From the NCBI GenBank assembly GCA_016711045.1, contig JADJTT010000008.1, positions 62,001 to 126,000 on the forward strand: 64,000 nt of DNA, read 5' to 3'. The stretch comes from Saprospirales bacterium. Its GTDB lineage: Bacteria; Bacteroidota; Bacteroidia; Chitinophagales; Saprospiraceae. The notes beneath the pieces are model-generated. The model was not told the DNA's origin. It ran no database searches and saw nothing but the letters and a program-made list of their open reading frames with translations. A program made the translations under genes and the position numbers. The stretch's first letter is position 1. Each line of letters begins with the position of its first letter. Positions 24,554 through 32,721 of the stretch are shown in pieces.

Positions 24554-24808
24554 TAGTACCAGGTACTATTTACTAGCTGTACGCTGACGCCGGCGCTACG
24601 CGCGCCATCGCTCCTGCCTGACGAGCCCTGTGTCCGTACATCATCTAACCTCAGGCTGGAATTCCGGGCCCGTCCGACCCGGTTTTTAAGATCAGGACTG
24701 GGTGTGTGGTATAGTTGGCAGACTGACCTCCCCACACACCGAGACAACGAATAGTCTGATAAGCATGTAGAAAGCTGTTGGACGCTTTGTCTGGACGCGA
24801 GTTCGACT

Positions 24809-25099
24809 CAGAGGGTCGCCCATACGGTGACGTATGGTGTAAAATCGGGTGAATTCAGGGAAGCCTACGTTTCGATCTTAAATCGGAATACGGTAATCCT
24901 GAGCCAAGCCAAAGGGAAGACTTTGGAAGGTGCAGAGACTAGGGACACCAAGGTGAGCCCACAGCGCCCGACATCTCGGAAGAGATGATGATATAGTCCG
25001 ATACCCTGGGAAACCAGGGGCCGATCAGTAGGCCGTTTACAGTTCTTAGTAGGCAGTCTGCAGTTGGCGGGAATAGCGAATGCTGTTCTTAACAAAATG
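24809..25099 (+). mobile_element. group I intron in the tmRNA T arm
   Basis: A 291-nt intron between T24808 and C25100. It follows the group I rules: the 5' exon ends in U, the intron ends in G, and the exon bases CGACT pair with an internal guide GGTCG (24814-24818) with a U-G pair at the splice site. Core elements are clear: GGTAATCCTGAGCCAAGCC (P/Q region, about 24892-24910), GGTGCAGAGACTA (R, P7 5' strand, ending 24941) and ATATAGTCC (S, P7 3' strand, 24991-24999). GACTA (24937-24941) pairs with TAGTC (24994-24998). No homing endonuclease is encoded. A P9-type hairpin (CCCTGG/CCAGGG) follows. Confidence 0.92.
25041..25068 (+). repeat. heptamer run inside the intron periphery
   Basis: Four phased heptamers AGTTCTT, AGTAGGC, AGTCTGC, AGTTGGC. 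Read on the other strand they are of the ACT-plus-four type and share units with the array at 17411-17543. They fall in the 3' peripheral part of the intron, after the P9-type hairpin. Confidence 0.5.
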
Positions 25100-25150
25100 C
25101 TCGCCGTCTCCACCAAGGTTATGACGGCCAATGGCCGTCTCGACAAATTT

Positions 25151-25190
25151 AAAGCCCAGGTTGATCTTAGGATCAGCCTGGGCTTTTTTT
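25151..25190 (+). terminator. ssrA: intrinsic terminator of ssrA
   Basis: AAAGCCCAGG and CCTGGGCTTT form a strong stem, extended by GATC/GATC pairing across the internal mismatch, followed by a run of T. Classical Rho-independent terminator 36 bp past the tmRNA CCA end. Confidence 0.9.
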
Positions 25191-25255
25191 ATGATAAAAA
25201 TCATTGCCCCCTCCCTCCTTTTTCCCTACCTTATTTCCGTCAAAAACTACCCACC

Positions 25256-27562
25256 ATGAGAACAATTCTACCTGCGTTCTTCCTGATTTTCCTTTGTCAA
25301 ATAACCCTCCATGCACAGGTCTCCAAACAATGGGACGCTCGTTTCGGCGGCACGGATGGCGACGGCTGCTATGGACTGGTACAAACACCCGATGGGGGCT
25401 ACTTGCTGGCGGGCACGTCCGCTTCCTCCCCAAGTGGGGATAAAACTGCTCCTTGCAAAGGGGCATTCGATTATGAGGTGGTCAAAATGGGGCCCGACGG
25501 CAGGAAGCAATGGGACAAGTCCTTCGGCGGAAACGGCTATGAGGAGCTTTGGACCATCCAACCTGCAAACGGCGGCTACCTGCTGGGTGGGTATTCGTTG
25601 TCCACCGTCAGTGGGGATAAGTCGGAACCTTCCTGGGGTGGCGCCGATTATTGGGTGGTGTGGATGGATGCGGAAGGCGTCGTGAGCTGGGATAAACGCT
25701 TTGGCGGCACGAATGCCGATGAGCTCACCGTGATAATCCCCGCCTCCGACGGCAATTTCCTGTTGGGCGGCTTTTCTTTCTCCGGATTTAATGGCGATAA
25801 GACCCAAACCTCCCGAGGCGGGTATGATTATTGGGTGGTAAAAATGGATCCGAATGGAAACAAGATCTGGGATAAACGCTTTGGCGGGCCCGGCTACGAT
25901 TTTCTCTACGATATGCATCCCACTGCCGATGGCGGATTCCTGCTTGCAGGGCATTCGAATTCGGGTATAGGAGGCGATAAGTCCCAGGCTTCACGAGGGG
26001 GGTACGACTACTGGATCGTGAAGATCGATGAAAAGGGAAACAAACGTTGGGATAAGACTTTCGGGGGAAGCGGGTTGGATTATTGCTATGGCATAGAAGC
26101 GACTGCCGATCATACTTTTCTCCTTGCCGGTTATTCCTACTCCGGACGCAGCGGGGATAAAACGGGACCTTCTCAGGGAGGAGCGGATTATTGGGTAGTC
26201 TGTGTGGATACTTCCGGTGAAAAAATATGGGATCAGGCGTACGGAGGGCTGCTCGACGACCGGCTGTACAACCTGTCTGCTACCCCTGGCGGCCGTTTTC
26301 TGTTGGTGGGCGATTCCAATTCCGGGATAGGGGGCGATAAAACGGAGCCTTCCCGCGGCGATTTTGATGGCTGGGTGGTGGAGATCGATCCTTCCGGAAA
26401 CTGGTATTGGGATAAGACCTTTGGAGGAAGCGGTCCGGACTATTTCCTGCCTGCGCTGGCCCTCTCCGACAACGGGTACCTGTTTTGCGGAGGGAGTAAA
26501 TCGGGCGTCAATGGTGACAAGGCCCTTTCCAATAGGGGCGATTGGGATTTTTGGGTGGTCAAAACCACCGCCAATTGTGCGGAATTGGATATTGCCGTGG
26601 AACCGGAATTGACACCGGTCACTTGTCTGGGCGGTGCCGATGGATCTATTTTTGTCGCTGTCTCAGGCGGCACAGCACCTTATACGTATGCCTGGTCGAC
26701 GGGAGAAGAGTCTTCTTCAATTGTCAACCAGGCTGTGGGGCTTTATTCGCTCACGATCGAGGAGGCTAGTGGGTGCAGGAAAACCGTTGATTTTGAATTG
26801 GATGTCCAGCCCAGACCTCTGGCGGTTCAGTTGCTGCCTTGTCAGACCGTGTTTTCCGGCTACCGGGAAGAATTTAATTGCGCTTCCCTCATTCCCCAGG
26901 TTTCGGGAGGATGCCCGCCCTACAGCTATTCCTGGAGTACGGGTGAAACCACGGAAGAAATCAAAGTGTGCCCGCCCGTATCCACGTTCTACTCCCTGAC
27001 CGTGGCCGATCAGGCCGGCCAGGAATGGGTGGCGCTCACAGAGGTGGAAGTATTGGATGTGCGCTGCGGTAACAACCTCGATAAGGTGTTGGTCTGTCAG
27101 ATGCCCCCGGACAATCCGGATATCACGAGAACGTTGTGCGTGGCTCCCGAAGCCGTGCCGGCGCTCCTGACGGAAGGAGGTCACCTGGGCCCCTGTGATT
27201 GGGAAGGTTGTACGGGGTCTATGGGCCGTGCCATCGCAGGTGGTAAGCTGGATCCGAATCTGGTCCTCGGTCGTGCTACGGGGTGGGAAGAACCGGTCCC
27301 CCCGCCGTTGCTCTCTCTTTTTCCCAATCCCGCGGGCGACTTCCTGGTAGCTGACCTGCGCTTTTTTCCCGAAGGGAAATACGACATCTCTATTTTCAAT
27401 GAGACAGGCAAGATGTTGATCTCTCAAAAGATCGAAATCCCCGGTTCGATCGGTTGGCATGCCGACCTGAGGAGTTATCCGTCCGGCTTATACTGGTTGC
27501 AGGTGAGAGGGGAGGAGTTTTTGGTGAATGAGAAATTTATGGTGAAGAGTGTGTCGCAATGA
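25256..27562 (+). CDS. T9SS-secreted repeat protein with SprB-type repeat
   Basis: A 768-residue exported protein. Signal peptide MRTILPAFFLIFLCQITLHAQ; then seven repeats of about 60 residues, each opening with a W-D-x-x-F-G-G phrase (WDKRFGGTNADE, WDKTFGGSGLDY) and carrying a GDK motif and a YWVVKMD-like strand, which suggests a beta-propeller of the kelch/YVTN type. Next come SprB-like modules (CLGGADGSIFVAVSGGTAPY, and PPYSYSWSTGETTEEI) and a type A T9SS C-terminal sorting domain (LFPNPAGDFLVADL to the end). It should cross the outer membrane by the type IX system and may be surface anchored. The frame extends upstream into ssrA, but the signal peptide fixes ATG 25256. Confidence 0.88.
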   Translation: MRTILPAFFLIFLCQITLHAQVSKQWDARFGGTDGDGCYGLVQTPDGGYLLAGTSASSPSGDKTAPCKGAFDYEVVKMGPDGRKQWDKSFGGNGYEELWTIQPANGGYLLGGYSLSTVSGDKSEPSWGGADYWVVWMDAEGVVSWDKRFGGTNADELTVIIPASDGNFLLGGFSFSGFNGDKTQTSRGGYDYWVVKMDPNGNKIWDKRFGGPGYDFLYDMHPTADGGFLLAGHSNSGIGGDKSQASRGGYDYWIVKIDEKGNKRWDKTFGGSGLDYCYGIEATADHTFLLAGYSYSGRSGDKTGPSQGGADYWVVCVDTSGEKIWDQAYGGLLDDRLYNLSATPGGRFLLVGDSNSGIGGDKTEPSRGDFDGWVVEIDPSGNWYWDKTFGGSGPDYFLPALALSDNGYLFCGGSKSGVNGDKALSNRGDWDFWVVKTTANCAELDIAVEPELTPVTCLGGADGSIFVAVSGGTAPYTYAWSTGEESSSIVNQAVGLYSLTIEEASGCRKTVDFELDVQPRPLAVQLLPCQTVFSGYREEFNCASLIPQVSGGCPPYSYSWSTGETTEEIKVCPPVSTFYSLTVADQAGQEWVALTEVEVLDVRCGNNLDKVLVCQMPPDNPDITRTLCVAPEAVPALLTEGGHLGPCDWEGCTGSMGRAIAGGKLDPNLVLGRATGWEEPVPPPLLSLFPNPAGDFLVADLRFFPEGKYDISIFNETGKMLISQKIEIPGSIGWHADLRSYPSGLYWLQVRGEEFLVNEKFMVKSVSQ

Positions 27563-27573
27563 TTGGGTTATCT

Positions 27574-27581
27574 TACTTTTG
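27574..27581 (+). promoter_or_regulatory. -7 box almost on the start codon
   Basis: TACTTTTG (TAnnTTTG) ends 4 bp before the ATG at 27586. If used, transcription would start at or next to the start codon, giving a nearly leaderless mRNA. It may equally be a chance match. Confidence 0.4.
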
Positions 27582-27585
27582 AGGG

Positions 27586-28455
27586 ATGAAATATTTCCTA
27601 CCAATCATTCTCTTTTTTCCTTTCGAATTCTGGACGGGTTGTACCAACCCGGGCGCGTCCGGAGGCGCGGAAGTGCGGGACACCACTTATGTCGTCCAGA
27701 ATGAACTGAATGGGGAAACCACCTTCCGCATCGCCGATTTCAACCGAGACGGCGCCCCCGACACCTTGTCCCATTTTGATGACTCCGGCTCCGGTTTTGG
27801 CGGTCGCTACATCACTCTGTCTGATGGACAATCGGGTGCGCGTTTCGAACTCAACACCTTCGGCTGCTTTTGTGAGATCCGGCGCGAGGTGGGCTTCCCG
27901 CAAGGCCTGGATACCGCTTTCCGAAAGGCAATTGAAACCCTTTTTCCCCCAAAAAAGGCCACGCCGGACGGCTCTTTAAATTGGATCATTTATGGCCTTG
28001 ACCACCGGAAAGAGATTGAAAATAGCACCTACTTTAAAGAGGTCATACCCTTTCCCAACGATTGGATCGCCGGGCCAATAGAACTCCCCTCCGTGTACTC
28101 CCTCGACCTGGGCGCCGATTCACTCCTGATCTACTATGGTCACAACCACTACGACCAAAATGAACGAGGTCCGGGGCAGGATAGTCTCACCAAGGTTTCA
28201 ACATCTCCCGATTATGAAGTCTGGAAAACCCAACACGGCTTGCTTGCCAAAAAAGGGCAGGCCTACAAATGGATATTTGTGACCGATGCAGCCCTCACCG
28301 GAGCGCCTGAAAAATTGCGCCGGGCATCGATCGGAGACGTGGTTATCGATGGCCCATACGTGTTTTTGCAGCAGAACCAATCGCTTGACGACACGGGGGT
28401 CTTATGGGTAATCGATTTGGAAAAGGCATGGCCGCAAAAACAACCTTCCTGCTAG
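27586..28455 (+). CDS. probable lipoprotein of unknown function, likely continuing to 28568 after a one-base gap
   Basis: A protein with a hydrophobic N-terminus and a cysteine at residue 19 (FWTGC), compatible with a lipoprotein signal. The first domain contains FRIADFNRDGAPDTLSHFDD, an FG-GAP/EF-hand-like calcium loop typical of exported proteins. As read, it stops at 28455 (289 residues). Directly after, another frame continues smoothly for about 43 residues (from TTFLLASQAPFHISGDQLLV to a TAA at 28566). One extra A in the A run 28436-28440 would join them, so the gene probably ends at 28568. Function is unknown. The remaining 66 bp before the next gene show nothing. Confidence 0.65.
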   Translation: MKYFLPIILFFPFEFWTGCTNPGASGGAEVRDTTYVVQNELNGETTFRIADFNRDGAPDTLSHFDDSGSGFGGRYITLSDGQSGARFELNTFGCFCEIRREVGFPQGLDTAFRKAIETLFPPKKATPDGSLNWIIYGLDHRKEIENSTYFKEVIPFPNDWIAGPIELPSVYSLDLGADSLLIYYGHNHYDQNERGPGQDSLTKVSTSPDYEVWKTQHGLLAKKGQAYKWIFVTDAALTGAPEKLRRASIGDVVIDGPYVFLQQNQSLDDTGVLWVIDLEKAWPQKQPSC

Positions 28456-28634
28456 CGAGTCAGGCTCCTTTCCATATTAGTGGGGATCAACTCCTGGTGC
28501 GCGGGGACAACGGCCTTTCTTCCTATATCATTTCTTTGCTTACAGAGGAAATGGGGACGTTTTATTAACGGAAGGAAAAAAGGGGGCCTTCATGCCAAAA
28601 TTGAATAAGTCACCCGGTAACAAATTGACAACCT

Positions 28635-30023
28635 ATGCCAAATAAACTCAACCGCCGCCAATTTATGCAAACCTCCGCCCTCGGCGCCGCCGGATTTGCC
28701 CTGGCGCCCAACGCGTCCCTGGAAGCCGAGGCTCCTTCCATCCTGAAACAACCCCTCAACGACCGCCTCCGCCTTGGCTTTATCGGGGTGGGCTTGCGCG
28801 GGCAGGATCACCTTGGATTGGCCCTCGACCGCTCCGATTGCGAAGTGACTGCTATTTGCGATATTGACCAGGGCATGATCGATGATACGCTCAAGATGAT
28901 TGCGGATAAGGGGAAAGCCAAACCAAAAGTCTACGGCCTCGACGAACATGCCTTCCGCGAGCTCGTCGCTGATGCCAATGTCGATGCGGTGGTGATCGCC
29001 ACCCCCTGGCGCTGGCATTCCGAAATGGCGATCGCCGCCATGAAAGCCGGCAAATACACCGGTATGGAGGTTTGTGGCGGCTTTTCCCTGGACGAATGCT
29101 GGCAGTTGGTCAATACCCACGAGGAGACGGGCTCCCACTTATTTTTTATGGAAAATGTCTGCTACCGCCGCGACATTATGGCCGTCATGCAGATCGTCCG
29201 TGAAGGGCTCTTCGGTGAGCTCATCCATCTGGAAGGCGGGTACCAGCACGACCTGCGGGAAGTGAAGTTCAATAACGGCACCCAACCCTACGGCGGGGGA
29301 GTGGAGTTTGGGGAAAAAGGCTATAGCGAGTCCCGCTGGCGCACCTATCACTCCATCCACCGCAATGGCGAATTATACCCCACGCACGGCCTGGGTCCGG
29401 TAGCCACCATGATCGATATCAACCGCGGCAATCGCATGCTCTACCTCACCGCTATGTCGACCAAGTCGCGTGGCCTGCATGAATATGTCATTAACCACGA
29501 AAAGGGCGGCCCCAGCCATCCCAATGCGAAAATCGAATTCAAACTCGGCGATGTGGTCACCACGATGATCAAGACGAGCAACGGGGAGAGCATCACGCTG
29601 TTTCACGATACCAGTCTCCCCAGGCCCTATTCACTGGCCTTCCGGGTACAGGGTACGAAGGGCCTGTGGATGGACGTAAATAAATCCCTGTACATTGAAG
29701 GCAAAAGTAGTCCACGCCAATGGGAAGAGGCCCAGACCTGGCTCGATAAATACGACCACCCGCTCTGGAAGCGCTATGAAAATGAGGCTGTGGGCGCCGG
29801 ACACGGGGGTATGGATTTTTTCATCTTTCAAGCTTTCATCGAGGGCGCCAAGCGCAACGAAGCCCCACCCATTGACGTATACGACGCCGCTACCTGGCTG
29901 GCGATAACGCCCCTTTCAGAAGATTCGATCGCGATGGGCAGTCAGCCGGTGGCCATCCCGGACTTTACGCGTGGCCGCTGGACGATGCGAAAATCCTCCT
30001 TTGGCTTTAGCGACCTCTATTGA
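28635..30023 (+). CDS. GH109-like Gfo/Idh/MocA family protein (Tat-exported)
   Basis: A 462-residue NAD-binding protein of the Gfo/Idh/MocA superfamily with strong features of glycoside hydrolase family 109 (alpha-N-acetylgalactosaminidases that work through NAD-assisted elimination): the Rossmann motif GFIGVGLRGQDH, ICDIDQ, VIATPWRWHSEMA, the MEVCGGFSLDECWQLVNTHE region, YQHDLRE and NGELYPTHGLGPVA. The N-terminus has a Tat signal (NRRQFMQTSALGAAGFAL). Periplasmic location is therefore likely. It overlaps the nucleotidyltransferase gene by one base and is first in a three-gene set with a sugar kinase, which fits N-acetylhexosamine salvage. Confidence 0.85.
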   Translation: MPNKLNRRQFMQTSALGAAGFALAPNASLEAEAPSILKQPLNDRLRLGFIGVGLRGQDHLGLALDRSDCEVTAICDIDQGMIDDTLKMIADKGKAKPKVYGLDEHAFRELVADANVDAVVIATPWRWHSEMAIAAMKAGKYTGMEVCGGFSLDECWQLVNTHEETGSHLFFMENVCYRRDIMAVMQIVREGLFGELIHLEGGYQHDLREVKFNNGTQPYGGGVEFGEKGYSESRWRTYHSIHRNGELYPTHGLGPVATMIDINRGNRMLYLTAMSTKSRGLHEYVINHEKGGPSHPNAKIEFKLGDVVTTMIKTSNGESITLFHDTSLPRPYSLAFRVQGTKGLWMDVNKSLYIEGKSSPRQWEEAQTWLDKYDHPLWKRYENEAVGAGHGGMDFFIFQAFIEGAKRNEAPPIDVYDAATWLAITPLSEDSIAMGSQPVAIPDFTRGRWTMRKSSFGFSDLY

Positions 30024-30808
30024 TGGGTATGCAACTCGTAGTGTTGGCCGCCGGACTAGGCCGGCGTTTTGGAGGGGATAAACAGCTGGTAGAAGTAGGC
30101 CCATCGGGCGAATGGCTGCTGGATTATGCCCTCCACGACGCACGTCTGGCGGGCTTTTCGGAGGCGGTGCTGGTTGTTCGTCCGGAAATGGCGGAGATCG
30201 AAAAACGCGCATTCCATTTGCCGGTGAAGCTGGCTTTTCAGGAAGAGCCTTTGGGCACCGCCCACGCCCTTTGGTCGGCCCGGATGTTGGTGACCAGCCC
30301 TTTCGCCGTGATCAATGCCGACGATTTTTACGGGCGGGAGAGCTATTTTCAATTAGCTGTTTTTTTGCGTGAAAGTTGTACCTCTCGGCTCTACGGGCTT
30401 ATCGGCTTTCCCCTGGCGCAGACGCTTTCCGATAGCGGCCCTGTTTCCCGGGCCATCTGCGAGCTCGACCCGGAAGATTTTTTGACCGGCATTGAGGAGC
30501 GAAAGGGCCTGGAAAAAGATAATCCCGAACTCCCGTTACAAGCCCTGGTGTCGATGAATAGCTGGGCGCTGCATCCCGATTTTTTGGATTTCCTGGAAGA
30601 AATGGTTCCTGGTTTCTTAAAAGAAAGAGAAGGCGACCCCTCCATGGAATGGTTTCTGCCGAGGATGATCCGGCATGCTATGGCCGTTCGGGGGATCCGG
30701 GTGAAAGTCCTGCCGGCCCGTTCCACCTGGATGGGATTGACGTATGCGTCCGACCTGCCGGTAGTGCGGGATCGATTGAAGAAGGATCATGACCGGGAAA
30801 CTACCTGA
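30023..30808 (+). CDS. sugar nucleotidyltransferase (NTP-transferase fold)
   Basis: A 261-residue protein with the N-terminal nucleotide-binding motif MQLVVLAAGLGRRFGGDK of sugar-1-phosphate nucleotidyltransferases and the metal-binding VINADDFYG phrase. It is shorter than dTDP-glucose or UDP-GlcNAc pyrophosphorylases and lacks an obvious left-handed beta-helix. The TGATG junction with the GH109 gene indicates translational coupling; the kinase gene follows after 23 bp. The likely role is activating the sugar-1-phosphate made by that kinase; the nucleotide and sugar are not known. Confidence 0.8.
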   Translation: MGMQLVVLAAGLGRRFGGDKQLVEVGPSGEWLLDYALHDARLAGFSEAVLVVRPEMAEIEKRAFHLPVKLAFQEEPLGTAHALWSARMLVTSPFAVINADDFYGRESYFQLAVFLRESCTSRLYGLIGFPLAQTLSDSGPVSRAICELDPEDFLTGIEERKGLEKDNPELPLQALVSMNSWALHPDFLDFLEEMVPGFLKEREGDPSMEWFLPRMIRHAMAVRGIRVKVLPARSTWMGLTYASDLPVVRDRLKKDHDRETT

Positions 30809-30831
30809 AAACACCGCCTCAAACGCCTGAA

Positions 30832-31887
30832 ATGGATCTCCAATTTTTATCTTCCCATATCTTTCCAACCTTCTTCCCAACCGGCAACTTGCTGCGTGCC
30901 ACGCGCCTCGATGGTGGCCACATCCACCGGACAGTGCGGGTGGAGTGGGAGATGCAGGGACAGCGCGCGGAGGCCGTTTTTCAGCGCTTGAACCCGGAGA
31001 TATTTCCGGACCCGGAATTGTTGGCGGAAAACAACCGCCTTATCGCCGGCCATCTGGAAGGCAAAGGCTATCCACGTGCCGTGTTAAGACCGCTGGAAAC
31101 ACCGGAAGGGAAGGCGGTTGTTTGGGCGCCGGACGGCCCCTGGCGGGCTTTTCCCTATTTGGCAAATACATACACCCATCTATTTCCTACGGAGGTGGAG
31201 GAAGTCCGCAAAGCGGCCACCGCGATAGGGGAGTGGCATACATATTTAAAAGACTTCGATTCGCACCAAATCCGTGCGGCTATCCCCGGGTTTTTCGATG
31301 TCGAAAAACGCTGGCAACAATGGGGAAAAGCCTGCGCGGAGGCGATCCCCGAACGGATGGAAAGAGCGGCCAGCGAAATTACCTCGCTGGAATCAAACCG
31401 CCAATTGGTGAACCAGTTCCTGGACCTTCAGCGGGAAAATTCTCTGCCCTTGCGCATCCTGCATGGCGACCCTAAACTCTCCAATCTGTTGTTTGACCAG
31501 CATACCAAAGAGGTACGTGCCCTCATCGACTGGGATACCGTGCAGCCCGGCTGGATAGTCTTCGATTTTGGCGATATGGTGCGGGCCTACGCCAACCCTT
31601 GTGCGGAAGATGAACCCGATCCCGAAAAGACGAGTATCCATCCGCCTTTTCTGGATGCTTTGCTCGAGGGGTTTTTCGCTCAAACCCAAAACTGGCTGAC
31701 CTCTGCCGAACGCGACAACCTCTTCCTCGGCGCACAATGGGTGATCTGGATGCAGGCACTCCGCTTCCTGGCCGACTACCTTACCGGGGATAGATACTAC
31801 CCGGTGCAGTATGAGACCCATAATTTGGTCAGGGCGAGGAATCAGTTGCGACTGCTGGAGCGTTTTGAGTTTTTAGCGGAAAGTTAA
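30832..31887 (+). CDS. APH-fold sugar kinase, possible N-acetylhexosamine 1-kinase
   Basis: A 351-residue kinase of the aminoglycoside phosphotransferase fold. The catalytic loop LRILHGDPKLSNLLFD (about residues 209-224) and the metal-binding ALIDWDTVQPG (Brenner DFD-like motif) are intact. The opening GNLLRATRLDGGHIHRTVRV and the overall length resemble NahK-type N-acetylhexosamine 1-kinases of the lacto-N-biose/galacto-N-biose pathway. The preceding GH109-like and nucleotidyltransferase genes strengthen this. Aminoglycoside resistance is unlikely from this context. Biochemical specificity is inferred. Confidence 0.75.
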   Translation: MDLQFLSSHIFPTFFPTGNLLRATRLDGGHIHRTVRVEWEMQGQRAEAVFQRLNPEIFPDPELLAENNRLIAGHLEGKGYPRAVLRPLETPEGKAVVWAPDGPWRAFPYLANTYTHLFPTEVEEVRKAATAIGEWHTYLKDFDSHQIRAAIPGFFDVEKRWQQWGKACAEAIPERMERAASEITSLESNRQLVNQFLDLQRENSLPLRILHGDPKLSNLLFDQHTKEVRALIDWDTVQPGWIVFDFGDMVRAYANPCAEDEPDPEKTSIHPPFLDALLEGFFAQTQNWLTSAERDNLFLGAQWVIWMQALRFLADYLTGDRYYPVQYETHNLVRARNQLRLLERFEFLAES

Positions 31888-31919
31888 GGGAGATTTATTG
31901 GCATATTAAAAAAGCGCGA

Positions 31920-32720
31920 ATGAAAAAACAACAGGGAATCAGGCAAAAACTCGAAGAGATCGTATTCGGGGTAGAAACCCCGGCCGGCCGTGCGTTCGAC
32001 GTGGTGTTGATCTGGGCAATCGTGCTCAGTATCCTCGTGGTCGTCCTGGAAAGCGTGAAGCCCTTCCAACGAAATTACGGAGAGCTCTTCTGGATATTGG
32101 AGTGGTTTTTCACGATTTTGTTTACCATCGAATATCTTGTGCGCATCTGGATTTCCAAAAAACCCTTGCGCTATATCCAGAGCGGCCTGGGGGTTATTGA
32201 CGTGCTTTCGATCCTGCCTTCCTACCTCAGCCTGATATTCGTCGGTACCCAATACCTGATGACGATCCGCATCCTTCGCCTGCTGCGTATTTTCCGTATT
32301 CTAAAACTCAATCACTACCTGGGGCAAGCGAACTTCATTTTAGAGGCCATGCGGCGTAGTTATCAGCGCATCCTGGTCTTCCTTTTCGGTATCGTTCACC
32401 TGGTGCTGATCCTCGGCGCCATCATGTATGTGGTGGAGGGCGAAGCGTCCGGCTTCGACAGCATCCCCCGAAGCGTGTACTGGGCAATCGTGACCATCAC
32501 CACCGTTGGCTATGGCGACATTTCTCCCGCTACCCCACTCGGGCAGTTTATTGCCTCTTTCATCATGATTATCGGCTACGCCATTATCGCGGTGCCGACA
32601 GGCATCATGACCGTAGAAATGAACAAAGCCAGCCAAACGGGGCAGACCTGTAAGACATGCGAAAAGTCTTTTCAGGAATCACAGGCGAGTTTTTGTCCGC
32701 ATTGCGGGGCTAAAGTATAG
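31920..32720 (+). CDS. voltage-gated-type potassium channel with C-terminal zinc ribbon
   Basis: A 266-residue six-helix ion channel. S1-S4 lie in residues 20-125 (S4 carries arginines in TIRILRLLRIFRIL), the pore helix and selectivity filter are TITTVGYGDI (near 194), and S6 follows (QFIASFIMIIGYAIIAVPTG). After S6 is a short linker and a zinc-ribbon motif with two C-x-x-C pairs (CKTCEKSF and CPHCGAKV). The ribbon is a small, unusual cytoplasmic tail and may sense zinc or redox or mediate contacts. The gene starts 33 bp after the kinase gene and converges with the coiled-coil protein gene at 2 bp. Confidence 0.9.
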   Translation: MKKQQGIRQKLEEIVFGVETPAGRAFDVVLIWAIVLSILVVVLESVKPFQRNYGELFWILEWFFTILFTIEYLVRIWISKKPLRYIQSGLGVIDVLSILPSYLSLIFVGTQYLMTIRILRLLRIFRILKLNHYLGQANFILEAMRRSYQRILVFLFGIVHLVLILGAIMYVVEGEASGFDSIPRSVYWAIVTITTVGYGDISPATPLGQFIASFIMIIGYAIIAVPTGIMTVEMNKASQTGQTCKTCEKSFQESQASFCPHCGAKV

Positions 32721-32721
32721 A

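Larger units (their letters stand above)
24429..25115 (+). ncRNA. ssrA: tmRNA interrupted by a group I intron
   Basis: Transfer-messenger RNA rescues stalled ribosomes and tags the unfinished protein. The 5' end GGGGACGTACTGGTATCGAC is the conserved tRNA-like start. The matching 3' end CGTCTCC-ACCA lies at 25105-25115: the 7-bp acceptor stem (24429-24435 with 25105-25111) contains one G-U pair and CCA is encoded. The T arm is split: GCGAG and loop TTCGACT end exon 1 at 24808; the other stem strand CTCGC begins exon 2 at 25100. The intervening 291 bases are a group I intron. The tag reading frame is at 24509-24553. A strong terminator follows at 25151. Confidence 0.93.

Noticed and set aside
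24865..25146. Minus-strand frame across the group I intron
   Set aside because: It is antisense to structured RNA and has no protein features; it is not a homing endonuclease.
25064..25255. N-terminal extension of the T9SS repeat protein into ssrA
   Set aside because: The extension overlaps the tmRNA 3' end and its terminator, and the signal peptide at 25256 fits an authentic start.
30832..31887. Aminoglycoside resistance gene
   Set aside because: The kinase has an APH fold, but its neighbours are sugar-metabolism genes and it resembles N-acetylhexosamine kinases rather than resistance enzymes.
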